From: Streptococcus oricebi
GTDB lineage: Bacteria; Bacillota; Bacilli; Lactobacillales; Streptococcaceae
Direction of reading: 5' to 3'
NCBI RefSeq assembly: GCF_017883985.1
Contig: NZ_PRDG01000001.1
Location: 1-64,000 of the forward strand
Length of the DNA stretch: 64,000 nucleotides
Positions 26,357 through 34,724 of the stretch are shown one piece after another; position 1 is the stretch's first letter; each line of letters starts with the position of its first letter. The notes beneath the pieces were generated by a model that had not been told where the DNA came from, made no database searches, and saw nothing but the letters and a program-made list of their open reading frames with translations. The translations under genes and the position numbers were made by a program.

Positions 26357-27712
26357 CTAGTTTAGAAATTCTCTTTCTCTTTTCTTTTCAATAAATAAGA
26401 GCCGCAGTTGATAAAGGAGCCCACTGACAAGAAGACAGGAGATAAGGCCGATCCAATAAGAATAAGCTCCCAGTTGACTAAAACGCTCAAGCAAGAAGGC
26501 CACAGGAAGGGTTACTCCCCAATAGCTAAGCAGACCCAGATAAAAAGGAACCTTGGTGTCCTTATAGCCCTTCAGAATCCCCTGCAAAGGAGCCGCAAAG
26601 GTATCGGCCAGCTGGAAAAAGAGGCTGTAGGTCAAAAAGACTGAGGTTAGGCGAATAAACTCTGGATCCCGCCCGTAGAGGGCTGCCACCTGGGCCCGAA
26701 AAAGATAGAGAAAAATCAGGGTAAAGAGAGCAAAGAAAAAGGCAATCCACCTTCCCAGGGAAGAGTATTTTTTGACATCAGCCAAGCGATTAGCCCCCAT
26801 TTCATAGGAAACGATAATAGACATGGCTAGAGAAGTACTCATGGGAAAGGCATACATAAGGGTAGAAAAGTTAATGGCTGCCTGGTGGCTAGCGATTGTC
26901 AGGGTAGAAAATTTGGCCATCAAGAGACCAACAAAAGAAAAGATAGCTACTTCCGCAAAGACCGTTCCCCCAATGGGAATACCCAGCCTTAAACCCTCTT
27001 TTAAGAGAGAAGAATCCAACTTACGTCGGCGCCAAAGTTGGTAGCGACTAAGTTTGGGATGCTTGTAGATAACTAGAATAGAAATCAAAAGCAAGCACCA
27101 GTAAGCAAGGGAGGTCCCTAGTCCCGCTCCCGGCCCTCCTAGCTTAGGCAGACCAAAAACCCCATAAATCAAGGCATAGTTAAAGGTCGCATTCAGGGGC
27201 AAAAGCAAGAGCATAAGATACATGGATAGCCTAGTCATTCCCAGGGCATCTAAAAGAGAACGGATAACACTAAAAAGTAAGAGGGGGACAATTCCCAGAG
27301 CAAGGTACCAGAGATAGTCAATGGCTATTCGGGCCACTTGCGCTTCCAGGCCCAGATGATTTAAGACCAAGGGGGCCACAAGAAAAACTAGGAGATAAAG
27401 GAGCCCCGATAAACCTAGGGCCAGATAGATAAATTGATAAAAATCTACTGCTACCTCTTCTTCTCTCTCCTGCCCCAAATGATGGCCGATAATAGGAACA
27501 AGGGCAGATACAACCCCGGTCAAAAAGGTAAAAAAAGGACTCCAAAGATTGGTAGCCAAGGAAACACCGGTCAAGTGCTGGGTATTAAATTGACCAGTCA
27601 TGGTTGTATCTACAAAAGAGGCCGAATAATTCGCCAACTGGTAGATTAAAATCGGAAAAAAGATGGTTATAAAGAGCTTGAATCGCCCTCTGATATCATG
27701 GGTTTGATACAT
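26357..27712 (-). CDS. MATE family efflux transporter
   Basis: A 451-residue transporter with about 12 membrane helices in two pseudo-repeated halves. Family marks are SFVDTTMTGQFNTQHLTGVSLATN (30-53, written in part) and the second-half counterpart PIGGTVFAEVAIFSFVGLLM. MATE proteins expel cationic drugs and metabolites in exchange for Na+ or H+. No specificity is evident. It ends in a basic tail (EKKRERE). It stands alone and converges on the lipoprotein gene. Confidence 0.93.
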   Translation of the reverse strand: MYQTHDIRGRFKLFITIFFPILIYQLANYSASFVDTTMTGQFNTQHLTGVSLATNLWSPFFTFLTGVVSALVPIIGHHLGQEREEEVAVDFYQFIYLALGLSGLLYLLVFLVAPLVLNHLGLEAQVARIAIDYLWYLALGIVPLLLFSVIRSLLDALGMTRLSMYLMLLLLPLNATFNYALIYGVFGLPKLGGPGAGLGTSLAYWCLLLISILVIYKHPKLSRYQLWRRRKLDSSLLKEGLRLGIPIGGTVFAEVAIFSFVGLLMAKFSTLTIASHQAAINFSTLMYAFPMSTSLAMSIIVSYEMGANRLADVKKYSSLGRWIAFFFALFTLIFLYLFRAQVAALYGRDPEFIRLTSVFLTYSLFFQLADTFAAPLQGILKGYKDTKVPFYLGLLSYWGVTLPVAFLLERFSQLGAYSYWIGLISCLLVSGLLYQLRLLFIEKKREREFLN

Positions 27713-27856
27713 AAATGTTTACTCCCTTAAATAAAGCTTATCTTTACCTTTACTATACTACAAGCTGGATAAATAGTCAAAGGAAGTTTTCCACCCCAGA
27801 AGATTGGAAAGTCTTATCGGGATATTTGAGGTGAAGTAAAGACCGAGCTGGATAAA

Positions 27857-27886
27857 AAAAGAATGAGTGTAACTACTCATTCTTTT
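27857..27886 (-). terminator. Terminator of the efe-tat operon
   Basis: On the - strand AAAAGAATGAGT pairs with ACTCATTCTTTT around a 6-base loop, followed by TTT. The tatA stop codon lies in the stem. Confidence 0.9.
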
Positions 27887-28073
27887 CATCTTTATCAGCT
27901 GACCCTGACTCTTCTTTGGAGCTATCGGCCTGGTTCATGGCTCCCTTAAATTCGGAGAACATCTTACCGATAGCCTGGCCCAGTTCTGGCAGGCGCTTGG
28001 GGCCAAAGATTAAGAGGGCTCCCAGAATAAGAATAATCAATCCTGGTGCACCAATATCACGTAAAAATCCCAT
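27873..28073 (-). CDS. tatA: Twin-arginine translocase subunit TatA
   Basis: A 66-residue protein: short N-terminal membrane helix (GAPGLIILILGALLIF), the hinge FGPKRLPELG, an amphipathic helix (QAIGKMFSEFKGAMN) and an acidic tail. It oligomerises to form the export path for folded proteins. Its ATG overlaps the tatC stop by one base. As the last gene of the iron operon, its level is tied to that of EfeB, the evident Tat substrate. Confidence 0.95.
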   Translation of the reverse strand: MGFLRDIGAPGLIILILGALLIFGPKRLPELGQAIGKMFSEFKGAMNQADSSKEESGSADKDEKNE

Positions 28074-28795
28074 CAGTTCCTTTCCCTTCTTTCTTTTTTT
28101 CGATAAATCATCTTACTTAAGACCAGGCTCAGCTCAAAGATAAAAATCAGAGGGGCTGTCATGGTCAAATCGCTAACAAAGTCGGCCGGCGTAATAACGA
28201 CAGCAATGACCAGCAAGATAAAATAAGCGTACCGTCTATATTGTACCAAAAATTTTGGCTTTAGGAGGCCGATTGAGGTCAAAAAAGCGACAATGACTGG
28301 CAATTCAAATAGGATTGCCATAGGCAGACTGGTGTGAAAAATAAAGGTTAAATAACTTTGAGCCGTCAAGCGGACATCAAAGAGCTGGTCACCCAGAGAT
28401 AAGAGTAAATTCAAAATGGCTGGACTAACCAGATAAAAACCAAAGGCCAAACCCAGAACAAAGGAGACAAAGGAGGCCGGGATATAGGCAAAGATAGCCT
28501 TGGCCTCGCTATCCTTGAGAGCTGGTCGCACAAATTCCCATACCTGGTAGACCAGAAAAGGAAGGGTCAGGCTAAAGGCGACTAGGCTAGCCAGGCGAAC
28601 ATAAATCCACAAAATATCATTGGGGCCTAGGACAATCAACTTCTGCTGAAAATGACTGGTCAGCCATTGGTACAAGTTTCCTGAAAAACAGAAAGCCAGG
28701 ATAAAAACCAGCAAAAACCAGGCCAAGACCAGCAAAAAGCGGGTCCGAAATTCGCTCAAGTGCTCAACAACCGTCAACTGCTCTCTCTTAGTCAT
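28073..28795 (-). CDS. tatC: Twin-arginine translocase subunit TatC
   Basis: A 240-residue, six-helix receptor for twin-arginine signals. The conserved opening VVEHLSEFRTR (residues 9-19) and the middle of the protein fit the family. I start it at MTKREQL (28795), because AGGA lies six bases before that ATG and inside the efeU end; the in-frame start at 28822 has no RBS. With tatA it makes a minimal TatAC system. Confidence 0.95.
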   Translation of the reverse strand: MTKREQLTVVEHLSEFRTRFLLVLAWFLLVFILAFCFSGNLYQWLTSHFQQKLIVLGPNDILWIYVRLASLVAFSLTLPFLVYQVWEFVRPALKDSEAKAIFAYIPASFVSFVLGLAFGFYLVSPAILNLLLSLGDQLFDVRLTAQSYLTFIFHTSLPMAILFELPVIVAFLTSIGLLKPKFLVQYRRYAYFILLVIAVVITPADFVSDLTMTAPLIFIFELSLVLSKMIYRKKERRERN

Positions 28796-30482
28796 GCTTA
28801 GTCCTGCGATTCTTATAGACAAACCAGGCGATGATAACTAGCAAGACTAGCTGAGCCAAGACTCCCTCTGGGCTCGGATAAAATCCAATCAAATCAATAG
28901 TCGGCCAGGAGTTGAGCAAGTGGTTCGGTGCTATATTGGTCAACTGGAGGGCGTGAATGCTGACACCCAGCATCTTAAAGGCCAGGGCATAAATCAACCA
29001 GGTCAACCAGAAGAAGATACGATGAGGTTTGAAATAGCTAGTGGCCTTGGTCATGACTAAAGCGATGATGACAAGCACCAAGATAGCTAGAGCAATCCCC
29101 AAGAGGAAGTGAAACATGGTAATCCTTGGAACAATTCCGACATAAAAGAGAATGGTTTCTGCTCCCTCACGAAAGACAGCCAAGAAACTTAAGGCAAACA
29201 TGGAGATAAAGCTACCACTTGTGGTAACGGTCTTCATCTGCCTGTCCATAAAGTCATTCCATTTCTCGATAGAGGACTTACTATGGAGCCAGATACCAAT
29301 CAAAATCATCATGACGACAGCAAAGATTCCGACGGCCCCTTCGATAATTTCACGATTGGCTCCAGAGGCCAGGGCTGGAAAGAGCACTTGCAGTAAGATA
29401 GCGATAAGAACGCTGGCTAGAACACCGAGAGCAGCCCCGCTGTAAACCCAGACTAAGCCCTTGGTCATCTTGCTGGCCTTGAGGGTAGCCACAAGAGCCA
29501 TGATGATTAGGAGGGATTCTACTCCTTCTCTTAAGAGGATAAGCATGGCATCAAAGAAATTGTAGCTAGCACTGGTATCAATTTTTGATAAATCTGTAAT
29601 CAACTGGGCTAACTCTTCCTGGTATTTCTTTTCATTACCCTTAACCATGATGACCGGAGTTTGACTCTCGACCCGAGTATAGAGGGAGGAATCGCGCGTG
29701 CTGACATCGCCTTCAATAGTTGGCCAGATGGTGATAAATTTCTTCATCAGGGTGCTGGCCTTCTCCTTTTCCCCTTTTTGGAAGAGCGAAAGAGCTTCTT
29801 CTAGCATTTTTATACCATCATTTAAGGTCAAATTTTCAGAAACAGCAGCCACCTTTTCCCCAGTAACAAACTGGTCCAGGGCTGTTTTTAGATCTGCAAA
29901 AGAAGCCTCAATAGTCGTAAAGTCAGTAGGCTCTGTTTCCATGCTAGAACGCAAGAGAGACAGGGCTGTTTCAATTTTCCCATAATGGGCAGTACTACTA
30001 CTTCTAACAATCGACTCATTGCTGGTCCAAGTCCGATTCATCTCCTTATAAGCGGTCTTACTAGCTTCCAAATCCTTGGACTTGATAGCCGCCTCCAACT
30101 TATCAAAGGCAGGAGTCATCCGATTGACCAACTTCTCCTTTTCTGCCTTGAGGTCAACCGGATGCTGCTCCTGATCAAAGGCAATCAAGGCTGCACTAAT
30201 CTCTGTTAGTTTTTCCTCAGTAATTGCCCCCTCGATATTCAGGGCTTGGGTCACCTTTTTACCAGCTGCAGAATCATGATTTTCCTTATTGGCAAATTCT
30301 GTTTGAAGCTCTGTCAAAAGGCGCTTGGCCTCATCTTGATTTTGGGCCTTAACAGCCTCAGTGGCATCTGTAATCTTAATAAAGAGATTGGAGTAGCTCT
30401 CCTCTGCAAGCACCGGAGTGAAACCTAAGGTCAGTAAGAGACCCAGGACCCACAAGATTTTACTCAAATAATTTTTGACCAA
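28788..30482 (-). CDS. efeU: Iron permease EfeU (FTR1 family) with long N-terminal domain
   Basis: About 564 residues starting at TTG 30482 (LVKNYLSKILWV), which has AAAGGAG six bases upstream; the only upstream ATGs lie well inside efeB. A signal peptide precedes an extracytoplasmic helical domain of about 290 residues, then the FTR1 permease with the two REGxE iron-binding motifs LREGVESLL and FREGAETIL in helices 1 and 4. It imports ferric or ferrous iron handed over by EfeO/EfeB. It overlaps efeB by 23 bases. Confidence 0.93.
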   Translation of the reverse strand: MVKNYLSKILWVLGLLLTLGFTPVLAEESYSNLFIKITDATEAVKAQNQDEAKRLLTELQTEFANKENHDSAAGKKVTQALNIEGAITEEKLTEISAALIAFDQEQHPVDLKAEKEKLVNRMTPAFDKLEAAIKSKDLEASKTAYKEMNRTWTSNESIVRSSSTAHYGKIETALSLLRSSMETEPTDFTTIEASFADLKTALDQFVTGEKVAAVSENLTLNDGIKMLEEALSLFQKGEKEKASTLMKKFITIWPTIEGDVSTRDSSLYTRVESQTPVIMVKGNEKKYQEELAQLITDLSKIDTSASYNFFDAMLILLREGVESLLIIMALVATLKASKMTKGLVWVYSGAALGVLASVLIAILLQVLFPALASGANREIIEGAVGIFAVVMMILIGIWLHSKSSIEKWNDFMDRQMKTVTTSGSFISMFALSFLAVFREGAETILFYVGIVPRITMFHFLLGIALAILVLVIIALVMTKATSYFKPHRIFFWLTWLIYALAFKMLGVSIHALQLTNIAPNHLLNSWPTIDLIGFYPSPEGVLAQLVLLVIIAWFVYKNRRTKHD

Positions 30483-31692
30483 GATATTCTCCTTTCTGAA
30501 CTCCTGCAAAGCAGGCAAAGAGACCACTGCCGATATGACTGACATATTCATTCATCTTGTCATCATTACCCAGATTGGTCTGAATCTTGATAAACTGCTC
30601 CGGCGTCTTTTGAAAGGCGATAAAGAGCAAGCCCGTATCAAATTGGCCCGTCACATCATCAATTCCACTAGAATAAGAATAGGACCTACGAAAAATAGGA
30701 ACTCCAGCCTCCTTGGCTAGGCGCACATGGGCATCCAGAGGAATGACTGGTTCCCCTTCCTCGTCCTTCAGGTCCAAATCAACAGGGTCAAACTCATTTT
30801 TCTGTCCCAAAGGAGCCCCGCTATCCTTGTAGCGCCCAAAGGTATTTTCCTGCTCTTTGAGACTGGTCCGGTCCCAAGTATCTAGAAACATCTGAATCCG
30901 GCGGACTGCCATATAAGAGCCCCCCTTCATCCAGCCAGCCTCATCTGCCCAGACTACCTCGTCAAAGCGCTTTTCAGTCGTATCATTGGCCGTCCCATCC
31001 TTAAAACCAAAGAGATTGCGTGGAGTCTCCATCCGATCTCCAATCGCCGCAAAACCAGATTGACTCCAGCGCATAGCTACTACTCGCCGACTATTTTTGA
31101 TGAGATTGCGGACAGCGTGAAAGGCTACCTGTTCATCATCGGCACAGGCCTGGATGACAATATCTCCACCTGTATATTTCTCCCGCAAAATTTCTCTGGG
31201 AAAGGGCGGAAGCTCCCGAAAGGCCTTGGGTTTCTTCTTTTCCAACTTCATCTTCTTTAAAAAAGAATGCGAAACCCCAAAAGTCAAGGTCAAGCGATAG
31301 GGGTTGAGACCGACAGCCTCCCCTGTATCATTTGGAGGAAGGTAGACATTGCTAGAGTCCTTTTCGATGACCTGGCCATCTACTAATTTTTGACTATAAT
31401 CCGTCCAAGACTTGAACATCTCAATCACCTGAGAACGGTCAGTCGAAATCAAATCTAAGACCACAAAGTAGATGTTTCTCTGCATAGGAGTTGTAATTCC
31501 TGCCTGATGCTTGCCATAGAAACTAATTTTTTCATCTCCGACAACTAAGTTCTTTTCTTTCTGGACCTTATTAGCGAAAAAAGCAGATGCACCGGAGACA
31601 CCGAGCGCTAGCCCGGCACCTCCAATCCCTGCTTTTTTAAGAAATTCGCGACGATCCATTTTTTTCTCAAACCATTTTTCGTCTTTTTCCAT
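30460..31692 (-). CDS. efeB: Tat-exported heme peroxidase/deferrochelatase EfeB (DyP family)
   Basis: A 410-residue dye-decolourising-type heme peroxidase. The Tat signal RREFLKKAGIGGAGLALGVSGASAFFA begins at about residue 13; the twin Arg and FLK are clear. GFKDGTAND (about 225) is the GxxDG heme-pocket motif, and RRSYSYSSGIDD lies near residue 336. In EfeUOB systems EfeB oxidises iron or releases it from heme at the cell surface, depending on species. The start at 31692 follows the lipoprotein stop immediately. It is the only obvious Tat substrate in the window. Confidence 0.94.
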   Translation of the reverse strand: MEKDEKWFEKKMDRREFLKKAGIGGAGLALGVSGASAFFANKVQKEKNLVVGDEKISFYGKHQAGITTPMQRNIYFVVLDLISTDRSQVIEMFKSWTDYSQKLVDGQVIEKDSSNVYLPPNDTGEAVGLNPYRLTLTFGVSHSFLKKMKLEKKKPKAFRELPPFPREILREKYTGGDIVIQACADDEQVAFHAVRNLIKNSRRVVAMRWSQSGFAAIGDRMETPRNLFGFKDGTANDTTEKRFDEVVWADEAGWMKGGSYMAVRRIQMFLDTWDRTSLKEQENTFGRYKDSGAPLGQKNEFDPVDLDLKDEEGEPVIPLDAHVRLAKEAGVPIFRRSYSYSSGIDDVTGQFDTGLLFIAFQKTPEQFIKIQTNLGNDDKMNEYVSHIGSGLFACFAGVQKGEYLGQKLFE

Positions 31693-32568
31693 CTATTTTT
31701 CTCCGTCTAGAATCACACCCATTTTACCGAGAGATTCACCCAGATTGTGGACAGAGGTTGCGAGTGACTTAGTGTCCTTCTCAGTCAACTCTGTATAGAA
31801 CTTATAGTTCTCTTTATCAGTCATGTACTTGTCTAACTGGTCATTAACTTCCTTGAAGTCCTTGGTTAAATCCTTGGCCAGTTGAGCATTTTTCTTTTCA
31901 ATCAAAGGCTTGAAGAGTTGATAAATCTTCTCTGCTCCCTCGATATTGGCCCGGAAGTCATAAAGGTCAGTATGAGAGTAAAATTCTTCTTCACCAGTAA
32001 TCTTGGTATCTGCTACTTCATTCAAAAGGTCAACCGCCCCAGTCAACATCAACTCAGGAGTAACCTTGACTGTTGCCACTTTGGCCTTCAGGGCCTTGAC
32101 ATCATTAACCAATTGATCCGCATAGACTTCTGTACCTTCGGTTGTGTTTTCCTCCCACATAATCTTTTCTAGGCGGTGGAAACCAGACCAACCATCTTCA
32201 GTCTTATGCTCAGCCTTATAGTCAACCAAGCGGCTATCAATCTTTTCGTCTTCTTCTTTGAAACTTTCTGCAATCGGCTCTGAACGCTCATAAGTCATCC
32301 GAGCAAGTGGGTAGGCAGCCTTGGCTTCTTCTAATTTTCCTTCTTTTAAGAGTTTGACAAAGCTTTCTGTGTCCACCAGAAGTTTATCAATTTGCTCTTG
32401 GACAAAGGCCTTGTAATCAGCAGTTGCCTTTTGTAGTTCCTTTTTTTCTGCAGCAGTTAGGGAAACCTTAGCTTCACTACTTGAGCCTGTCTGATTAGAC
32501 TTGTTGTTACTCGCACAAGCCGTTAGTAAAAGGGTAGCTGAGAATAGGATGATACCTAGTTTTTTCAT
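31693..32568 (-). CDS. efeO: EfeO/EfeM-type iron-binding lipoprotein
   Basis: A 291-residue lipoprotein from MKKLGIILFSATLLLTACAS (ATG 32568, AAGGAG six bases before it; an upstream in-frame ATG at 32601 lacks an RBS). The lipobox is LTAC. The mature part is an imelysin/M75-like helical domain with WSGFHRLEKIMWEEN (about residues 128-142) and EFYSHTDLYDFRANIEGA, the metal-binding regions of EfeO/EfeM. It lacks the N-terminal cupredoxin domain of long EfeO, so EfeM is the nearer type. First gene of the iron-Tat operon. Confidence 0.9.
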   Translation of the reverse strand: MKKLGIILFSATLLLTACASNNKSNQTGSSSEAKVSLTAAEKKELQKATADYKAFVQEQIDKLLVDTESFVKLLKEGKLEEAKAAYPLARMTYERSEPIAESFKEEDEKIDSRLVDYKAEHKTEDGWSGFHRLEKIMWEENTTEGTEVYADQLVNDVKALKAKVATVKVTPELMLTGAVDLLNEVADTKITGEEEFYSHTDLYDFRANIEGAEKIYQLFKPLIEKKNAQLAKDLTKDFKEVNDQLDKYMTDKENYKFYTELTEKDTKSLATSVHNLGESLGKMGVILDGEK

Positions 32569-32691
32569 GATGTGCTCCTTGCATAAAGTGAAAGTTTTCA
32601 AAAACGCTATTTAACAGCAAAAGTCACTGTTTAAGCCCTCCCCTTTGACTCAACACCTAACTCTTAGATATTTAAGAACGTTTTCAGAAAA

Positions 32692-32720
32692 ATTATATCA
32701 AAAAAATCCAGCTTTTTCAA
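32692..32720 (-). promoter_or_regulatory. efe-tat operon promoter
   Basis: TTGAAA (32715-32720), 17-base spacer, TATAAT (32692-32697) with TG, on the - strand. The leader is about 115 bases. No clear Fur or other operator palindrome is visible. Confidence 0.7.
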
Positions 32721-32759
32721 GGAATTGTCAGAAAATTTAATAGAAATCCTCAAAAAATG

Positions 32760-32802
32760 AAGCCCTAAAAGTTGGACCCTAAAAATCGAACTTTTGAGGC
32801 TT
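32760..32802. repeat. Imperfect palindrome, possible insertion-sequence end remnant
   Basis: AAGCCCTAAAAGTT and AACTTTTGAGGCTT form a 14-bp inverted repeat with two mismatches around a 15-base spacer. A second element of the same design lies at 37585-37623. It resembles the hairpin ends of IS3-family elements but no transposase is nearby. Confidence 0.6.
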
Positions 32803-32931
32803 GCTCATTCTTTATATGGGAATTTTTATATAAAAATGGTAGTCTTAGTTTGCCTTGTCTTATCCATTCTTCCATATCAAGGCATGCGTAATCAACCGAC
32901 CAGGCATAAGTCCACTCCAAATTTTTCTAAA
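32803..32931. other. AT-rich spacer without a recognisable gene
   Basis: Between the palindrome and the tRNA terminator I see no supported coding frame, promoter or known RNA. Two short open frames start here but run into the tRNA and have no RBS. Confidence 0.5.
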
Positions 32932-32966
32932 AAAGAAAAGTACAGTCCTCAAACCGTACTTTCTTT
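32932..32966 (-). terminator. Terminator downstream of tRNA-Arg
   Basis: On the - strand GAAAGTACGG and CTGTACTTTTC pair (with wobbles) and T-rich sequence follows. Confidence 0.75.
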
Positions 32967-32972
32967 TTCATC

Positions 32973-33044
32973 TCCACCCTGAGAGAATCGAACTCCCATC
33001 TCAAGAACCGGAATCTTACGTGATATCCATTACACTAAGGGTGG
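32973..33044 (-). tRNA. tRNA-Arg, anticodon CCG
   Basis: A 72-base cloverleaf on the - strand. Acceptor CCACCCT pairs with AGGGTGG; the D stem is GTG/CAC. The anticodon stem is TAAGA/TCTTG with loop TTCCGGT, giving anticodon CCG for CGG codons. The T arm is GGGAG, TTCGATT, CTCTC. The discriminator is A and CCA is not encoded. It has its own promoter and terminator. Confidence 0.95.
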
Positions 33045-33054
33045 CAACTCATTT

Positions 33055-33083
33055 ATTATAACTAATTTTCAGAAAAAAAACAA
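33055..33083 (-). promoter_or_regulatory. tRNA-Arg promoter
   Basis: TTGTTT (33078-33083), 17-base spacer, TATAAT (33055-33060) on the - strand; the mature 5' end is 10 bases downstream. Confidence 0.7.
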
Positions 33084-33542
33084 GAGGAAAAGGGATTATT
33101 TCCTAAATTAAGGTTGATTTTTCCTACAAAGTTAAATTTCAAGTCTAAATCAGTCATTATAAAAGAAACTTTCTAGGAGATGAATAAGCAAGTATTTTTT
33201 AGGGAAATTCCTAAGCCAGCTTTCAATGAATGCGGCCAGCTGGTGGGTCGCATTTTGACTTCCTTTAGAGAGACCTGCGAGTCAATCAAGTATGATTCTC
33301 GTTGCCCCCGTTCTCCCCCAAAAATATGGGCGAGAACAATAGCGACTTGGTCTATCTGTAAGAGGCAAAAGATACTCATTCTTGGTTTGAATTTGAATAA
33401 CCATCCCCATTTCTACATCCCCAAGACATCTATTTTTACGAACGGAATGTCGGCACTTGTTCTCGTCCTGAAGCTGAGCCCAATTTACTTGGTATGGTAG
33501 AAAAAAACAAAACTCCAAAGCCCAAAGGCTCTGGAGCACTGT
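33084..33542. other. Gene-free stretch, possibly a decayed gene
   Basis: No intact gene is supported in these 459 bases. On the + strand one frame between about 33309 and 33540 reads protein-like (MGENNSDLVYL, stop, EAKDTHSWFEFE, stop, then FLHPQDIYFYERNVGT continuing to the end), with two in-frame stops; a neighbouring frame from 33180 encodes FNECGQLVGRILTSFRETC. Together they could be a worn-out gene of unknown family. Open frames on the other strand overlap and have no RBS. Confidence 0.3.
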
Positions 33543-33851
33543 TTAAAACTTAAGGTGACCGCCGATAATGTTTAAATCAGGCTGGGAGTTCATACCAGCA
33601 ATAATCGGTTTGGCCTTTTCAATCAGTTGGCGAACATGGTCCAACTGCAGGGAAGCTTGATGGGCTTCCTTATTTTCCCAGACTTCCAAAACATAGACCG
33701 CATTAGCTTCTTCTGGATTGCGACCGACCAGATAAGTATAACAGCCCGCTACATCCTTCATGCTTTCAGCAGCTTCTAGCAGATAGCCTTGTAGCTCCTC
33801 CACCTTTCCTTCTTGGGCGATAATGTTTCCATAAACTGAATAAGCTTCCAT
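33543..33851 (-). CDS. Antibiotic biosynthesis monooxygenase (ABM) domain protein
   Basis: A 102-residue protein from MEAYSVYGNII (ATG 33851, AAGGA upstream; a longer frame to 33917 lacks an RBS). A single ABM ferredoxin-like domain: GKVEELQGYLLEAAESMKDV, then GCYTYLVGRNPEEANAVYVLEVWENKEAHQASL. These dimeric proteins include quinol monooxygenases such as YgiN, and many have no defined substrate. It lies 69 bases after the Ser-rich lipoprotein stop on the same strand, with no clear operon partner. Confidence 0.88.
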   Translation of the reverse strand: MEAYSVYGNIIAQEGKVEELQGYLLEAAESMKDVAGCYTYLVGRNPEEANAVYVLEVWENKEAHQASLQLDHVRQLIEKAKPIIAGMNSQPDLNIIGGHLKF

Positions 33852-33920
33852 ATTTTCCTTCTTTCTAGAAATTAAAAAATTTTCCCTTATTATAATACAG
33901 CTATTCTCTTTTTGCAATCA

Positions 33921-34523
33921 TTACTTACTGGTAGACCAAGTTTGCTCAATCAAGGGCAGGACATGAACCAAGGCGGCCTTGGTCCCTTCTAGGGAGATGT
34001 AGTAAATCTTCTTATCCGGTGTCCCCAAGACCCAAATAAGCATAATCTTTCCCTGCTGGGTTAAAATGGTAATCTTATAAGCGACATTACCAGCAATGGT
34101 CGTGCGAGAGCCTGCTATTTGTTTGGTGACTTCCTTTTTGCTCTCCCAGCCGACATAAAAGCGGTTGGCCATTTCTTCAGCAGAAATCTCTGAAAGATCC
34201 TTCACTCCTGCCTTTTCAGCTGTAATGGTATTTAGACTGATGATGTTGATGTCTGTTCCGTCAGAATATTGGATATCATCCCCACCATTGACATCATGAA
34301 AGGTAACCCAGTCTTTGGGAATATTGACATAACCATAGTCATCAGAGCCGATTCTTTGAGTATCCTTGGTTAATTGGCTCAAATCACTGCTGGAGTCGTT
34401 AACTGAACTCGATGAAGAACTGCTAGTTTGACTAGTTTCCTTGCTTGGGGACTGATGATTGCAGGCACTGACCATTATCAAACTAGCTAAAAAGGCCAGC
34501 CCTAAAAACCATTTCTTTTTCAT
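33921..34523 (-). CDS. Lipoprotein of unknown function with Ser-rich linker
   Basis: Starts at MKKKWFLGLAFLASLIM (ATG 34523, GGAG four bases upstream). The lipobox is VSAC. A Ser/Thr-rich linker of about 25 residues leads to a roughly 150-residue domain containing DYGYVNIPKDWVTFHDV and KAGVKDLSEISAEEMANRFYVGW. The YVNIPKDW opening is found in several small streptococcal lipoproteins of unknown role, where it suggests a PsbP/Mog1-like fold, but I cannot name a family. The 200-residue product is probably anchored on the outer membrane leaflet and bridges part of the wall through its linker. Confidence 0.7.
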   Translation of the reverse strand: MKKKWFLGLAFLASLIMVSACNHQSPSKETSQTSSSSSSSVNDSSSDLSQLTKDTQRIGSDDYGYVNIPKDWVTFHDVNGGDDIQYSDGTDINIISLNTITAEKAGVKDLSEISAEEMANRFYVGWESKKEVTKQIAGSRTTIAGNVAYKITILTQQGKIMLIWVLGTPDKKIYYISLEGTKAALVHVLPLIEQTWSTSK

Positions 34524-34724
34524 AGTGCTCCTACTTCCTTTAAACTTTTTCCCCTTTGTAAAACTAACCCTATAAAGCCTTTTAGCGGGCTTCAATCGCT
34601 CTAGAACAACTAATTTTAATAGCTAAATGACTTTCCTGTTCATTGACAAAAAGACTGTTGAAAAAGCTGATTTGCCCATCGAAGGAGCAAGCTCTATTAG
34701 ACGACAGAGGTCTGGACTAATCGC

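Noticed and set aside
30460..30551. efeU starting at the ATG at 30551
   Set aside because: This would add 23 residues inside efeB with no RBS and spoil the signal peptide. The TTG at 30482 has AAAGGAG at the right distance.
33180..33500. A 106-codon + strand frame as an intact gene
   Set aside because: Its RBS directly abuts the ATG, the middle reads like frame-shifted non-coding sequence, and an adjacent frame looks more protein-like. Kept only as a possible decayed gene.
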